A stretch of 64,000 nucleotides of DNA from JAGKXC01 sp964554385 (GTDB lineage Bacteria; Bacteroidota; Bacteroidia; NS11-12g; UBA955). The notes under the pieces were generated by a model that was given only the letters and a program-made list of their open reading frames with translations, did no database searches and was not told where the DNA came from. The stretch spans positions 1 through 64,000 of the forward strand of contig CAZKOM010000002.1 of NCBI GenBank assembly GCA_964554385.1, given 5' to 3'. A program made the translations under genes and the position numbers. Shown piece by piece: positions 44,667 to 53,763 of this stretch. Every line of letters begins with the position of its first letter. Position 1 is the stretch's first letter.

Positions 44667-46775
44667 TTAAAGGTTATTTGCCTCTTCGATCCATTTATTC
44701 CACTGTTCAGCAGAAATTTTAGAATCTTTTTCAACATTAGCAGCAATTGAATCTGCATTTAAAGCTTTCAAATCTTCCAAAGAATTTACTCCTAAAGCAA
44801 TAATTCTTTTCTCCATTGCAGGGCCTACTCCAGAAAGAGATTTCAATGAAGAACCTGAAGCAGTTTCAGCAACTTCTTCTTTTTTCACTTCAACAGTTTT
44901 CGCTTTAGCAGCTTTTTCTGCTGGAGCATTTTCTTGCTTCTCTAATTGAGCTCTTAATTCAGCCAAAGCACCCAATTCACCTAAAGTAGTTTTTTCAGAT
45001 GTTTGATTGATTTTCTTTACTGCCTTAGATGCATTCTTTCTTGCTTTCTCTTTGTTATTTGCATCTGTTTCTTTGGTTGCTTTCTCTGCACCTTTCCATA
45101 CGTTTGTATGAGAAACAATAATTCTCTTAGAATCTTTAGAGAATTCAATAACTTCAAATTCCAAAGTTTCGTCGTCTTTTACAGGCTTGTTATCTGCTTT
45201 CTTCATGTGACGTGCAGGTGCAAAAGCTTCAACGCCATATTGCAATTGAATGGTAGCACCCTTATCATTATGAGAAATAACAGTACCTTCATGAATCGTA
45301 CCTAAAGTAAAGATCGTTTCGAAAGTTTCCCATGGATTCTCTTCAAGCTGTTTGTGGCCTAGGCTCAAACGACGATTTTCTTTGTCAACTTCCAAAACCA
45401 CTACATCCAATTTCTCACCTTTTTTAGTGAATTCAGATGGATGCTTAATTTTCTTGTTCCAAGATAAATCGCTAACGTGTACCAAACCATCAATACCTTC
45501 AGCTAATTCTAGGAATAAACCATAAGAAGTTAAATTCTTAACGATCCCAGAATGCTTACTACCTAAAGGATATCTTTCTTCAATGTTGATCCAAGGATCT
45601 TCAGTCAATTGCTTAATGCCTAATGACATTTTGTGCTCAGTTCTGTCCAAAGACAATACCAAAGCTTCTACGTCATCACCTACTTTTAGATATTCAGAAG
45701 GATTTCTCAAGTGTGAACTCCAACTCATCTCACTTACGTGTACTAAGCCTTCAACACCTGGTTTAATTTCGATAAATGCTCCGTAATCAGCTACAGATAC
45801 CACTTTGCCAGAAACCTTACTACCTTCTAAAATATCGGCAGTTAGATTATCCCATGGATGAGAAGTCAACTGTTTCAAGCCTAATGAAATACGTTTCTTA
45901 TTATCATCGTAATCCAAAATTACAACTTGAACCTTTTCATCTAACTTCAACACCTCTTCAGGGTGGTTAATTCGGCCCCAAGAAATATCAGTGATGTGCA
46001 ATAGACCGTCGATTCCGCCTAAATCTACAAACACTCCAAACGATGTCATATTTTTAACAACACCTTCAAGAACTTGACCTTTTTCTAGACGAGAAAGAAT
46101 TTCAGATTTCTGAGCCTCAATATCATCTTCAATCAATACCTTGTGTGAAACAACAACATTTTTATAGATTTCGTTAATCTTAACAATTTTGAAATCCATA
46201 TTCTTTCCTACATACTGATCATAATCTCGAACCGGTTTGGTATCGATTTGAGAACCTGGTAAGAAAGTATCAAATCCGAAAACATCTACAACCAAACCGC
46301 CTTTAGTTCTAGAACGAACATAACCGGTTACGATAGCATCACTATTGTGAGCTTCAACGATTTTTTCCCAAGCAGTTTCTTGTAATGCTTTTTTACGACT
46401 TAGAATTAACTGACCCATTTTATCTTCAGCGGTATCGATAAATACTTCTACCGAATCGCCGATTGTTAAATCTGGCATGTCACGAAATTCTTGACGTGAT
46501 ACTAAGCCGTCGCTTTTGAATCCGATGTTTACAACAACATCTTTTTCGTTAATTGCTACAACAGTACCTTTAACAACTTGTTTTTCTGTTACTGGCTGAA
46601 AAGTGGCAACATAAGCAGTTTCCATTTTTTCGCGGTCGCCTGAAGAGTAAGATTGGAATCCAGCACCGTCTGAATCCCAGTCGAAATCATCGTGTGCACT
46701 GCTAGCAGTTGCAGATTTCTGGTTGGAAACTTTTAGAGTTTCTTCAACGTTTTCTTGATTTTGTTCTTTTGTCAA
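44667..46775 (-). CDS. rpsA: 30S ribosomal protein S1 with C-terminal helix-hairpin-helix-like extension
   Basis: S1 binds mRNA and helps load it on the 30S subunit. Six S1 (OB-fold) repeats are visible; clear markers are GLVSRQEF, SFGVFVDLGGIDGLLHITDISW, DYGAFIEIKPGVEGLVHVSEMSW and SYGLFLELAEGIDGLVHVSDLSW. A Lys/Ala/Glu-rich linker and a final 60-residue segment (LKSLSGVGPAMEKRIIALGV, DLKALNADSIAANV) look like a helix-hairpin-helix domain. I start at the TTG at 46775 (702 aa), nine bases after a perfect AGGAGG. The frame extends 23 codons further to 46844, but that stretch contains the promoter box and Shine-Dalgarno. No usable ATG exists before the first S1 domain. Confidence 0.93.
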   Translation of the reverse strand: MTKEQNQENVEETLKVSNQKSATASSAHDDFDWDSDGAGFQSYSSGDREKMETAYVATFQPVTEKQVVKGTVVAINEKDVVVNIGFKSDGLVSRQEFRDMPDLTIGDSVEVFIDTAEDKMGQLILSRKKALQETAWEKIVEAHNSDAIVTGYVRSRTKGGLVVDVFGFDTFLPGSQIDTKPVRDYDQYVGKNMDFKIVKINEIYKNVVVSHKVLIEDDIEAQKSEILSRLEKGQVLEGVVKNMTSFGVFVDLGGIDGLLHITDISWGRINHPEEVLKLDEKVQVVILDYDDNKKRISLGLKQLTSHPWDNLTADILEGSKVSGKVVSVADYGAFIEIKPGVEGLVHVSEMSWSSHLRNPSEYLKVGDDVEALVLSLDRTEHKMSLGIKQLTEDPWINIEERYPLGSKHSGIVKNLTSYGLFLELAEGIDGLVHVSDLSWNKKIKHPSEFTKKGEKLDVVVLEVDKENRRLSLGHKQLEENPWETFETIFTLGTIHEGTVISHNDKGATIQLQYGVEAFAPARHMKKADNKPVKDDETLEFEVIEFSKDSKRIIVSHTNVWKGAEKATKETDANNKEKARKNASKAVKKINQTSEKTTLGELGALAELRAQLEKQENAPAEKAAKAKTVEVKKEEVAETASGSSLKSLSGVGPAMEKRIIALGVNSLEDLKALNADSIAANVEKDSKISAEQWNKWIEEANNL

Positions 46776-46784
46776 TGAATAGTT

Positions 46785-46790
46785 CCTCCT
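46785..46790 (-). promoter_or_regulatory. Full Shine-Dalgarno AGGAGG before the TTG start of rpsA
   Basis: AGGAGG lies 9 bases before the TTG start codon at 46775 and decides that start. Strong Shine-Dalgarno sequences are rare in Bacteroidota, and I saw no other of this strength at a gene start in the window. Confidence 0.8.
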
Positions 46791-46802
46791 TTGAGTGGGC
46801 GG

Positions 46803-46810
46803 CAAAATTA
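46803..46810 (-). promoter_or_regulatory. -7 promoter box TAATTTTG for rpsA
   Basis: An exact TAnnTTTG match lies 27 bases before the TTG start. It gives a short leader that just contains the Shine-Dalgarno. Confidence 0.6.
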
Positions 46811-46935
46811 GGATAAACTTGTTGAAATGCCAATAGTTGAACAATCAATTGGTTAATAAATTGCAGAAAACGCAAAGATTTTTTCAATATTTGGAATTTT
46901 TACCTGTTCTGTACGTAATAAAACATTTCATTGTT

Positions 46936-46943
46936 TAAGTTTG
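46936..46943 (+). promoter_or_regulatory. -7 promoter box TAAGTTTG for the GT39-like membrane protein
   Basis: An exact TAnnTTTG match lies 12 bases before the ATG at 46956. It overlaps the TTG at 46941, which is therefore not the start. Confidence 0.6.
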
Positions 46944-46955
46944 CAAATACTAGTT

Positions 46956-49760
46956 ATGGCCAAGACTACATCAAAAAACACAGCTAAAAACCCAGTTAGT
47001 TCTAATAGTGAAACTAATTTTGTTAGACCCTTAAATTTAAAGGGTGGTTCGTTAGTTTTTCATGATTGGCAAACAATAACAAGTTTCTTTGACAACAACG
47101 AGACTATGGATTATTGTATTATAACAGATAGTCAAAACAGGATTGTTGATTTAAAAAAAATTGAAGCACTTTTCAATATTACCAATAAATCTTCTTACAT
47201 AATTGGTAAACAAAAATCATCTGGGAATTTGATAAATGAAGTATTATCAGGATACAAGCCGGAAGATTTTAATCCTCAGTTTGTAGTAATTACCAGATTA
47301 TGTTTCGAAATGATGATTTTACAATCATTTACTCCAAAGAATCTATTTGAAATTCACTATCTAGCAGAAAAGGCAGGTGGTTTAGAATACCAAATTGAAA
47401 TTGGAGATTCTAAAAAATCCAGTTTGGGCATTTTAAATCAGTTTGCATTAAAATTTAAAACGAGTTATCAGTTTTACTTAAGAAATTTCATGAATGCACC
47501 AAGCCGGCTAGTATTTATTCTCGCGTGTTTAGTTGGTGTAATTGGCATGACAACCATGTCTAAGAATGCAGCAATATCTGGTGATGAATTTACACAATAC
47601 GAGTATTCAAAATTAATTGCAAATTACTATCTAGAGCCAATTGGTATGGGAATCCCTATTGATACCAACGATCTAAAATTTCAACGGATGCCAACGTTAA
47701 CAAAAAATTATGCGACTTATGGTTCAAGGCTCGCTACCATTGAAGACCCAGATCGCTTAATGCATGTGTATGGATCTAGCTTTGATACCTTTACAACTGT
47801 TTTAGGTCATTGGCTTAAAGTTGATGATATAATGAGTTTCAGGCATTTATGGAATTCAATTTTCGGGTTTTTTGTCGCATTTTATGCCGGTTTAATAGTT
47901 AGAAGATTAACAAAAGGTAGTTGGAATTGGGCAACATTAACGATGTTTTCCGTGATTCTGATGCCAAGATTTTTCGGTGAAGCTATGAATAATCCCAAGG
48001 ACATTCCTTTTGCTCTGGGCTATATTATGAGTTTGTATTATGCAATAAAAACATTTCATAGTTGGCCTGTTTTCCGATGGAATTCCGCATTTGGATTAGT
48101 TCTATCTACCGCATTAGGTATTAGTATACGTATAGGTGGATTATTGTCTGTTGGAATTTTCTTCATGTATGGAGGATTAAAGTTTTTAGAAAATCTCGGT
48201 TGGTCAAATGCTTTGAAATTGAAATGGAAAGGATTCAGTAAATTTTTATTCGGGCTAATCGTTTTGGGGGCCGCCAGCTATGTGGTTGGAATTCTTCCTT
48301 GGCCCTACGGCTGGGATAATCCCATAGACAATCCACTAAAAGCATTAAAAGAATTTACCAATTACTCAGTATCTCTTCGCCAATTGTATGATGGTAAATT
48401 ATATGATTCTGATATGCTACCTCTGTCCTATTTAACTAATTATCTTTTAATTTCTACACCAACAATATTATTACTAGGATTCTTCATTGGTATAATGATA
48501 ACAGGGATTAATTTAAAGCGGTATTTCAATCTTGAAATATTTTTAATCGTCTTTGCAATAATCTTTCCGATTTTCTACATTTATATTCAGAAATCACAAG
48601 TCTATGGTGGAATCAGACAAATTATGTTCACTCTCCCATGTTTAGTGATCGTAAGTGTTTATGGTTATTATCTAATAGGTGAATTATTATCCAGGAAAAT
48701 TAAAGTTGCCCCTATTTTAAGTAAGAGCTTATTGGCAATTGGCATGTTATTGCCAGCATCTCATATTGCTAAAAATCATCCAATGTCTTACATTTATTTT
48801 AATGAAATCTATGGAGGCGTTGAAAAGGCATATGGGGAATATGAAATGGATTATTATCTAGCGAGTTTAAAACCAAGTACGGATTGGTTTTTAGAAAATG
48901 TAGCCAGAAAAAATCCTAATAAAAAATTTGAAGTGCTATCGTACGGAATGGAACATGTAAGATATTATTGTAAAAATGATAAAAATGTTCATGTAGGTTA
49001 CACACGTTTTGACGACAGGAGTTCCAAACAATGGGATTATTGCATTTTTTATAATGCATATTTTGATAAAGCAAGGCTTAACAGTGGAGAATTCACTCCT
49101 ACAGGAACAGTTTATCAGCCTAAAGTTGAAGGCAAACCTGTTGGTATAGTTATTCAGCGACCTTCAAATGATGATTATTTAGGAATAAAGGCCATCGAGC
49201 AGAGTAATTTTGAGGAGGGTATTTCTCTATTATCAAAATATCTCGCTATGGATCCAGCCAGAAGCGAAATATATTTTTATTTATCTGCTGCTTATGCAAG
49301 TACAAATCGACTCGATTCTGCCGTAAAAATATGTGATTTAGGATATAAGTATTTTCCCGAGAATTCAAAAATACTCTATGCTAAATATGATTATTTAGTT
49401 AAACTTAATCGTTTTGCTGAAGCTGCTAAAGTTATGGATGAATATATTGGATATCGTCCAAAAGACAGTGATGGTTTTATCAATAAAGCGCAAGCAGAAT
49501 TAATGCTCGGAAAACCACTAGATGCATTATCTACTTTACAAACAATCATCCCTCAAAATCCATTAGATGTTAGATTGTATCAATTAGGATCTGAAGCATA
49601 CAGACTACAAAAGGACTTAAATAACATGAACCTTTATGGACAAGCATCTAATCTTAACAATACAAATCCGCAAACTCAACAATTAGCGGTGGAAGCTATA
49701 GCCTCTATTTATTTTGAAATAACTGGCGAAGATTTCGACTTAAATAAATACCTGAAGTAG
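46956..49760 (+). CDS. Multidomain membrane protein: GT39/GT-C-like polytopic core with C-terminal TPR repeats
   Basis: The 934-residue protein has a soluble N-terminal region of about 160 residues that I do not recognise. From about residue 180 to 620 it has around ten transmembrane helices. The first extracytoplasmic loop carries SGDEFTQYEYS, the acidic motif expected of GT-C lipid-phospho-sugar glycosyltransferases, and NNPKDIPFALGY is shared with GT39-like proteins. The last 200 residues are TPR repeats (SEIYFYLSAAYASTNRLDSAVKICD; PKDSDGFINKAQAELMLGKPLDA). I infer protein or glycan glycosylation at the periplasmic face. Donor and acceptor are unknown. Confidence 0.72.
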   Translation: MAKTTSKNTAKNPVSSNSETNFVRPLNLKGGSLVFHDWQTITSFFDNNETMDYCIITDSQNRIVDLKKIEALFNITNKSSYIIGKQKSSGNLINEVLSGYKPEDFNPQFVVITRLCFEMMILQSFTPKNLFEIHYLAEKAGGLEYQIEIGDSKKSSLGILNQFALKFKTSYQFYLRNFMNAPSRLVFILACLVGVIGMTTMSKNAAISGDEFTQYEYSKLIANYYLEPIGMGIPIDTNDLKFQRMPTLTKNYATYGSRLATIEDPDRLMHVYGSSFDTFTTVLGHWLKVDDIMSFRHLWNSIFGFFVAFYAGLIVRRLTKGSWNWATLTMFSVILMPRFFGEAMNNPKDIPFALGYIMSLYYAIKTFHSWPVFRWNSAFGLVLSTALGISIRIGGLLSVGIFFMYGGLKFLENLGWSNALKLKWKGFSKFLFGLIVLGAASYVVGILPWPYGWDNPIDNPLKALKEFTNYSVSLRQLYDGKLYDSDMLPLSYLTNYLLISTPTILLLGFFIGIMITGINLKRYFNLEIFLIVFAIIFPIFYIYIQKSQVYGGIRQIMFTLPCLVIVSVYGYYLIGELLSRKIKVAPILSKSLLAIGMLLPASHIAKNHPMSYIYFNEIYGGVEKAYGEYEMDYYLASLKPSTDWFLENVARKNPNKKFEVLSYGMEHVRYYCKNDKNVHVGYTRFDDRSSKQWDYCIFYNAYFDKARLNSGEFTPTGTVYQPKVEGKPVGIVIQRPSNDDYLGIKAIEQSNFEEGISLLSKYLAMDPARSEIYFYLSAAYASTNRLDSAVKICDLGYKYFPENSKILYAKYDYLVKLNRFAEAAKVMDEYIGYRPKDSDGFINKAQAELMLGKPLDALSTLQTIIPQNPLDVRLYQLGSEAYRLQKDLNNMNLYGQASNLNNTNPQTQQLAVEAIASIYFEITGEDFDLNKYLK

Positions 49761-49792
49761 AGAATTTTTGCTACAGTTAGAACTTAATTCTG

Positions 49793-50644
49793 CTAAAGGG
49801 TTAAATCGATTAATGAAAATTGGGTGCCTTTTCCAAATTGACCCTTTTCATTTTTGATTACCGATGAAATTTCGCACGTTGCGTCATGTTCGTAAAACAA
49901 TAACATATTTTGTAATACAATTTCATTTAGCATCATAGCTTTCTCCTCCATTGTAATTAATGGTTGGATATCATAGCCCATTACATAATTCACAGGTATA
50001 TGAGCAGCAGATGGTATTAAGTCTGCTACATAAACTATCTTATGGTTCCCAGTGTGAATAATTGGGACAATCATACCCAATGTATGTCCGTTAAAAATAT
50101 TTATTTCAATACAATCAGCTACAAATTCGCCTGCTGACACGAATGATAATACTCCAGCATCATTCAAAGGATCGAAATTTTCTAATAAAAACGAAGCTTT
50201 TTCTCTAGGATTTGGATTATGCGCATGTAACCATTGGTCTTGATGAACCCAATAGGTAGCATTTGGAAATGTTGGAAAATATTCTCCAGATTCTTCAAAC
50301 ACTGCACCGCCTACATGGTCAAAATGTAAATGCGTTAATAAAACATCAGTTATCTGATTTATCGAAAAACCTGTTTTCTCGATGGATTTAAGCAACGAAT
50401 CTTCACCATTTAAATCATAATAACTAAAAAACTTGTCCGACTGCTTATTTCCTATACCGGTATCAATTAACACGATACGATTATTAGCCGTATTTTCAAC
50501 TAATAGGCACCTCATCGCCCAATTACAGAGATTTTTTTCGTTGGCTGGCACTTGTTTTTCCCAAATCGTTTTGGGCACTACCCCAAACATTGCTCCACCA
50601 TCTAAATGAAAATTCCCGGTTGGTATTGAATATAATTTAATCAT
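49793..50644 (-). CDS. MBL-fold metallo-hydrolase (lactonase-like)
   Basis: The 283-residue protein has the dinuclear zinc motif THLHFDHVGG (His105, His107, Asp109, His110). FNGHTLGM supplies the next His, ADLIPSAAHIP the bridging Asp, and FYEHDA the last His. The order and the N-terminal GGAMFGVVPK segment resemble the AHL-lactonase-like branch of the superfamily. The substrate cannot be told from sequence. It is the last gene of a three-gene minus-strand operon after map, with a 6-base gap. Confidence 0.85.
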   Translation of the reverse strand: MIKLYSIPTGNFHLDGGAMFGVVPKTIWEKQVPANEKNLCNWAMRCLLVENTANNRIVLIDTGIGNKQSDKFFSYYDLNGEDSLLKSIEKTGFSINQITDVLLTHLHFDHVGGAVFEESGEYFPTFPNATYWVHQDQWLHAHNPNPREKASFLLENFDPLNDAGVLSFVSAGEFVADCIEINIFNGHTLGMIVPIIHTGNHKIVYVADLIPSAAHIPVNYVMGYDIQPLITMEEKAMMLNEIVLQNMLLFYEHDATCEISSVIKNEKGQFGKGTQFSLIDLTL

Positions 50645-50650
50645 AGTGGT

Positions 50651-51418
50651 CTAAAAATCATGATAGACATCCGTTAGCGCCTCATATCCAATTTCCGTAA
50701 TTAGTATAGTGTGTTCAAACTGAGCTGATAACCTACCATCTATTGTACGTGCAGTCCAACCGTCTTTACGATCAATTTTTGCCCTAGCTTTTCCGGCATT
50801 AATCATGGGTTCGATGGTGAAAGTCATTCCGGGCTTCATTACTATTCCGGAATTTAAATCAGCTATATGCTGAACATCTGGAGCTTCATGAAACTTTACA
50901 CCTACTCCATGTCCACAGAATTCATATACGACACTGTACCCATGAGACTGGGCATGTTTAGCAATATAATAACCGATATTCCCCATTCTATTGCCAGGTT
51001 TACATTGATCCATTCCAATGTGGAGACATTCTTTTGTAACCTCCACCAATTTTAGAGCATATTCAGAAGGCTGACCTGCGAAATACATTTTACATGTATC
51101 GCCATAAAAACCATCCAAAATAGTAGTTACGTCAATATTTACAATATCTCCATCTTGTAATTCATATTGATTTGGAACACCATGGCAAATAACATCATTG
51201 GGAGAAATACACGAAGCATGCTTATAACCTCTATACCCTTTCGTTGCTGGAATAGCTCCATGATCGCGAACAAACTCCTCACATTTTTTATCTAACTCTA
51301 AGGTTGTAATTCCAGGTTTAACAAATTGTTCTAGATATTTTAACGTCTCTGCCGCCAATTTTGAACTTTTTCTAATTCCTTCAATTTGTTCAGCCGATTT
51401 AATTATTACTGAAGACAT
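50651..51418 (-). CDS. map: Methionine aminopeptidase, type I
   Basis: It removes the initiator methionine from nascent proteins. The 255-residue protein shows the five metal ligands of the family: two Asp in IVNIDVTTILDGFYGDTCK, His in CGHGVGVKFHEAPDV, Glu in MTFTIEPMIN and Glu in QFEHTILIT. I use the ATG at 51418, 8 bases after the stop of the cystathionine beta-synthase gene. The frame extends upstream into that gene without family similarity. Confidence 0.95.
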   Translation of the reverse strand: MSSVIIKSAEQIEGIRKSSKLAAETLKYLEQFVKPGITTLELDKKCEEFVRDHGAIPATKGYRGYKHASCISPNDVICHGVPNQYELQDGDIVNIDVTTILDGFYGDTCKMYFAGQPSEYALKLVEVTKECLHIGMDQCKPGNRMGNIGYYIAKHAQSHGYSVVYEFCGHGVGVKFHEAPDVQHIADLNSGIVMKPGMTFTIEPMINAGKARAKIDRKDGWTARTIDGRLSAQFEHTILITEIGYEALTDVYHDF

Positions 51419-51426
51419 GTTCTTTA

Positions 51427-52797
51427 TTAATTTACGAAACCTTGAATAACATCTTGTTTTGTGATTATATGCCAATTACCACCCATGTCCATCATTAAAA
51501 CCGCAGGATTTTTATCATCAATGAGGGTTGATACAAACTCTATTGAATCACTATGAGAAACAATTGGATAAGGTTTTCCCATAATTCCGGAGACAGAATC
51601 CTCCATTCTTATATCGCCTTTTAGCAATGAAGCATACAATATATTATCTTCTATTGAACCAATAAAATTACCTGAAATATCTTTAACTGGAAGCTGCGAA
51701 ATTTTAAACTTTTGCATTAATCCAAAAATTTCGGAACATAATTGATTTGACGTTGCAAACAATAAGGGTAAACTTGCATGGGCGCTTACCAAATCCATGG
51801 CCAATTTTTTAGGCTTAGGTTCAATAAACCCGCGATCTCTCATCCAGTCCTCGTTAAACATTTTCCCTAAATACCTAGTTCCGTGGTCATGAAAAATAAC
51901 TACTACAACATCTCCTGCTTTAAATCTATCTTTCATTTGAATTAATCCCGCAATGGCTGAACCCGCACTATTACCAGCGAAAATACCTTCTTCTCGAGGG
52001 ATTCTTCTTGTCATTACAGCTGCATCCTTATCCGTTACTTTTTCAAAATAATCTATCACTGAAAAATCAACATTGGCTGGTAAGAAATCCTCTCCAATAC
52101 CCTCCGTAATGTATGGGTAAATCTCATTTTTATCGAAAATCCCTGTTTCTTTGTACTTCTTAAAAACCGAGCCGTAGGTGTCAATTCCTAATATTTGAAT
52201 TTCAGGATTCTTTTCTTTTAAAAACTTACCAGTACCACATATTGTACCCCCAGTTCCAACTCCAACTACCAAATGAGTAATTTTCCCCTGTGTTTGATCC
52301 CAAATTTCTGGACCGGTTTGCTGATAATGGGCTTTACTATTGCTTAAATTATCGTATTGGTTTGGTTTCCAAGCATTTGGAATTTCTGCAGCCAGCCTTG
52401 AACTTACACTATAATAACTACGCGGATCTTCTGGCTCAACATCGGTTGGACATACAATTACCTCCGCACCAAAAGCCTTCAAAGCATCTACTTTTTCTTT
52501 AGACTGTTTGTCGGTAGTAGTGAATATACAGCGGTAACCCTTGATAACAGCCGCAATTGCTAATCCCATCCCTGTATTTCCCGAAGTTCCTTCAATAATA
52601 ACCCCACCAGGCTTTAATGCACCCGACTTTTCGGCATCTTCAATCATTTGTAATGCCATTCTGTCCTTTATGGAATTCCCCGGATTGGTTGTTTCAACTT
52701 TGGCGTAAACTTCACATGGTAAATCCTTTACAATATTGTTTAATTTAACCATGGGCGTATTCCCTATGGTTTCTAGAATATTTTGGTAAACTTTCAT
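51427..52797 (-). CDS. Cystathionine beta-synthase
   Basis: A PLP enzyme condensing homocysteine and serine in transsulfuration. The 456 residues consist of a fold-type II catalytic domain (about 1-330) and a C-terminal pair of CBS regulatory domains. The catalytic part has the PLP lysine Lys44 in NPGNSIKDRMA, EGTSGNTGMGLA, and the phosphate loop GVGTGGTICGTGK. The CBS pair (SQLPVKDISGNFIGSI; VLMMDMGGNWHIITKQDVI) is present in cystathionine synthases but absent from cysteine synthase. An alternative TTG start two codons upstream is less likely, because the promoter box ends 8 bases before the ATG. Confidence 0.92.
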   Translation of the reverse strand: MKVYQNILETIGNTPMVKLNNIVKDLPCEVYAKVETTNPGNSIKDRMALQMIEDAEKSGALKPGGVIIEGTSGNTGMGLAIAAVIKGYRCIFTTTDKQSKEKVDALKAFGAEVIVCPTDVEPEDPRSYYSVSSRLAAEIPNAWKPNQYDNLSNSKAHYQQTGPEIWDQTQGKITHLVVGVGTGGTICGTGKFLKEKNPEIQILGIDTYGSVFKKYKETGIFDKNEIYPYITEGIGEDFLPANVDFSVIDYFEKVTDKDAAVMTRRIPREEGIFAGNSAGSAIAGLIQMKDRFKAGDVVVVIFHDHGTRYLGKMFNEDWMRDRGFIEPKPKKLAMDLVSAHASLPLLFATSNQLCSEIFGLMQKFKISQLPVKDISGNFIGSIEDNILYASLLKGDIRMEDSVSGIMGKPYPIVSHSDSIEFVSTLIDDKNPAVLMMDMGGNWHIITKQDVIQGFVN

Positions 52798-52805
52798 CGG
52801 CAATT

Positions 52806-52813
52806 CAAAGGTA
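52806..52813 (-). promoter_or_regulatory. -7 promoter box TACCTTTG for the cystathionine beta-synthase operon
   Basis: An exact TAnnTTTG match ends 8 bases before the ATG at 52797. It probably drives all three genes down to 49793. Confidence 0.55.
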
Positions 52814-52923
52814 AAATTACATTTCCGGATTTCTACAACAAACCATTAACAGTCTTATTTTTTAGTCGATAATTCTAAATTCTCTCATTTTCTATTGTAA
52901 TTTGGCCACATCATTTGCAATCC

Positions 52924-53763
52924 ATGCAACAAATTTGCCTTATTGTACCTTGCTATAACGAAAGTAAACGACTACCCCAAGAGGCAGTTAAGCAAGCCTT
53001 AATTAACTATCCCAATCTGTTTTTATGTTTTGTGAATGATGGAAGTACGGACGATACCGCAGCATTTTTACTTCATTTAAGGGACAGCCTACCCGAGGAA
53101 TCAGCGGATCGTTGCTGGATCGTGAGCTACTCCCAAAATCGCGGAAAATCTGGTGCAATTCAACAAGGCTTGCGTTCAATGTCACAGCAATCCACAACCG
53201 TAATACTAAATACAGCTGAGAAAAACCTACCTCAAACTACCCGCGAGGATTTCTTTTATGGTTTAAAAACAATACAAACTTTTGATTATTTCGGCTATTG
53301 GGATGCTGACTTAGCTACACCATTCACTGAATTAGACTGGTTTTTTCATCATGCAAAAACCAATGAATTCCTGCTGTTGATGGGGTCACGTGTTGCGCGT
53401 TTGGGTGCAGAAATTCATCGTACTGTTTTTAGACATTATTCGGGCCGATTATTTGCTACATTGATTAGTCAAGGACTTGGCTGGAAAGTGCATGATACGC
53501 AATGCGGCGCAAAAATTTTCAAAAAACCAGTTTTAGACCTAATAATTGACAGAGCATTTGTAACTCAATGGCTATTTGATGTCGAGATTTTATTACGATT
53601 AAAGATCGAGTTTGGTGAAAGTGTTAAAAACCAAATTATGGAAGTTCCTTTACGGAGATGGGAAGACATCAAAGGGTCTAAATTAGGAGCCCTAGATTTT
53701 ATTAAAGTACCATTCCAAATTTGGAAGGTGTTTAATACTTACAAATTAAAATCCTCTAAGTAA
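52924..53763 (+). CDS. GT2 family glycosyltransferase (dolichyl/polyprenyl-phosphate sugar synthase-like)
   Basis: The 279-residue protein has a GT-A fold: ICLIVPCYNESKRLP, FVNDGSTDDTAAFL, QNRGKSGAIQQGL, the metal-binding DxD in YWDADLATP, and the acceptor-side DTQCGAKIF. WLFDVEILLRL and the C-terminal VPLRRWEDIKGSKLGALDFI match polyprenyl-phosphate hexosyltransferases such as ALG5/DPM1. It could provide the lipid-linked sugar used by GT-C enzymes such as those at 46956 and 57041, which is inference. The start is ATG 52924, as the upstream TTG adds three residues only. Its 3' end overlaps the convergent gene by 18 bases. Confidence 0.85.
   Translation: MQQICLIVPCYNESKRLPQEAVKQALINYPNLFLCFVNDGSTDDTAAFLLHLRDSLPEESADRCWIVSYSQNRGKSGAIQQGLRSMSQQSTTVILNTAEKNLPQTTREDFFYGLKTIQTFDYFGYWDADLATPFTELDWFFHHAKTNEFLLLMGSRVARLGAEIHRTVFRHYSGRLFATLISQGLGWKVHDTQCGAKIFKKPVLDLIIDRAFVTQWLFDVEILLRLKIEFGESVKNQIMEVPLRRWEDIKGSKLGALDFIKVPFQIWKVFNTYKLKSSK

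Noticed and set aside
46776..46844. N-terminal extension of RpsA (23 residues, MFNYWHF...)
   Set aside because: The stretch contains the promoter box and the Shine-Dalgarno, and has no similarity to S1.
49761..49792. Weak inverted repeat between the GT39-like gene and the metallo-hydrolase gene as a terminator
   Set aside because: The stem is short and bulged and has no T-run on either strand.
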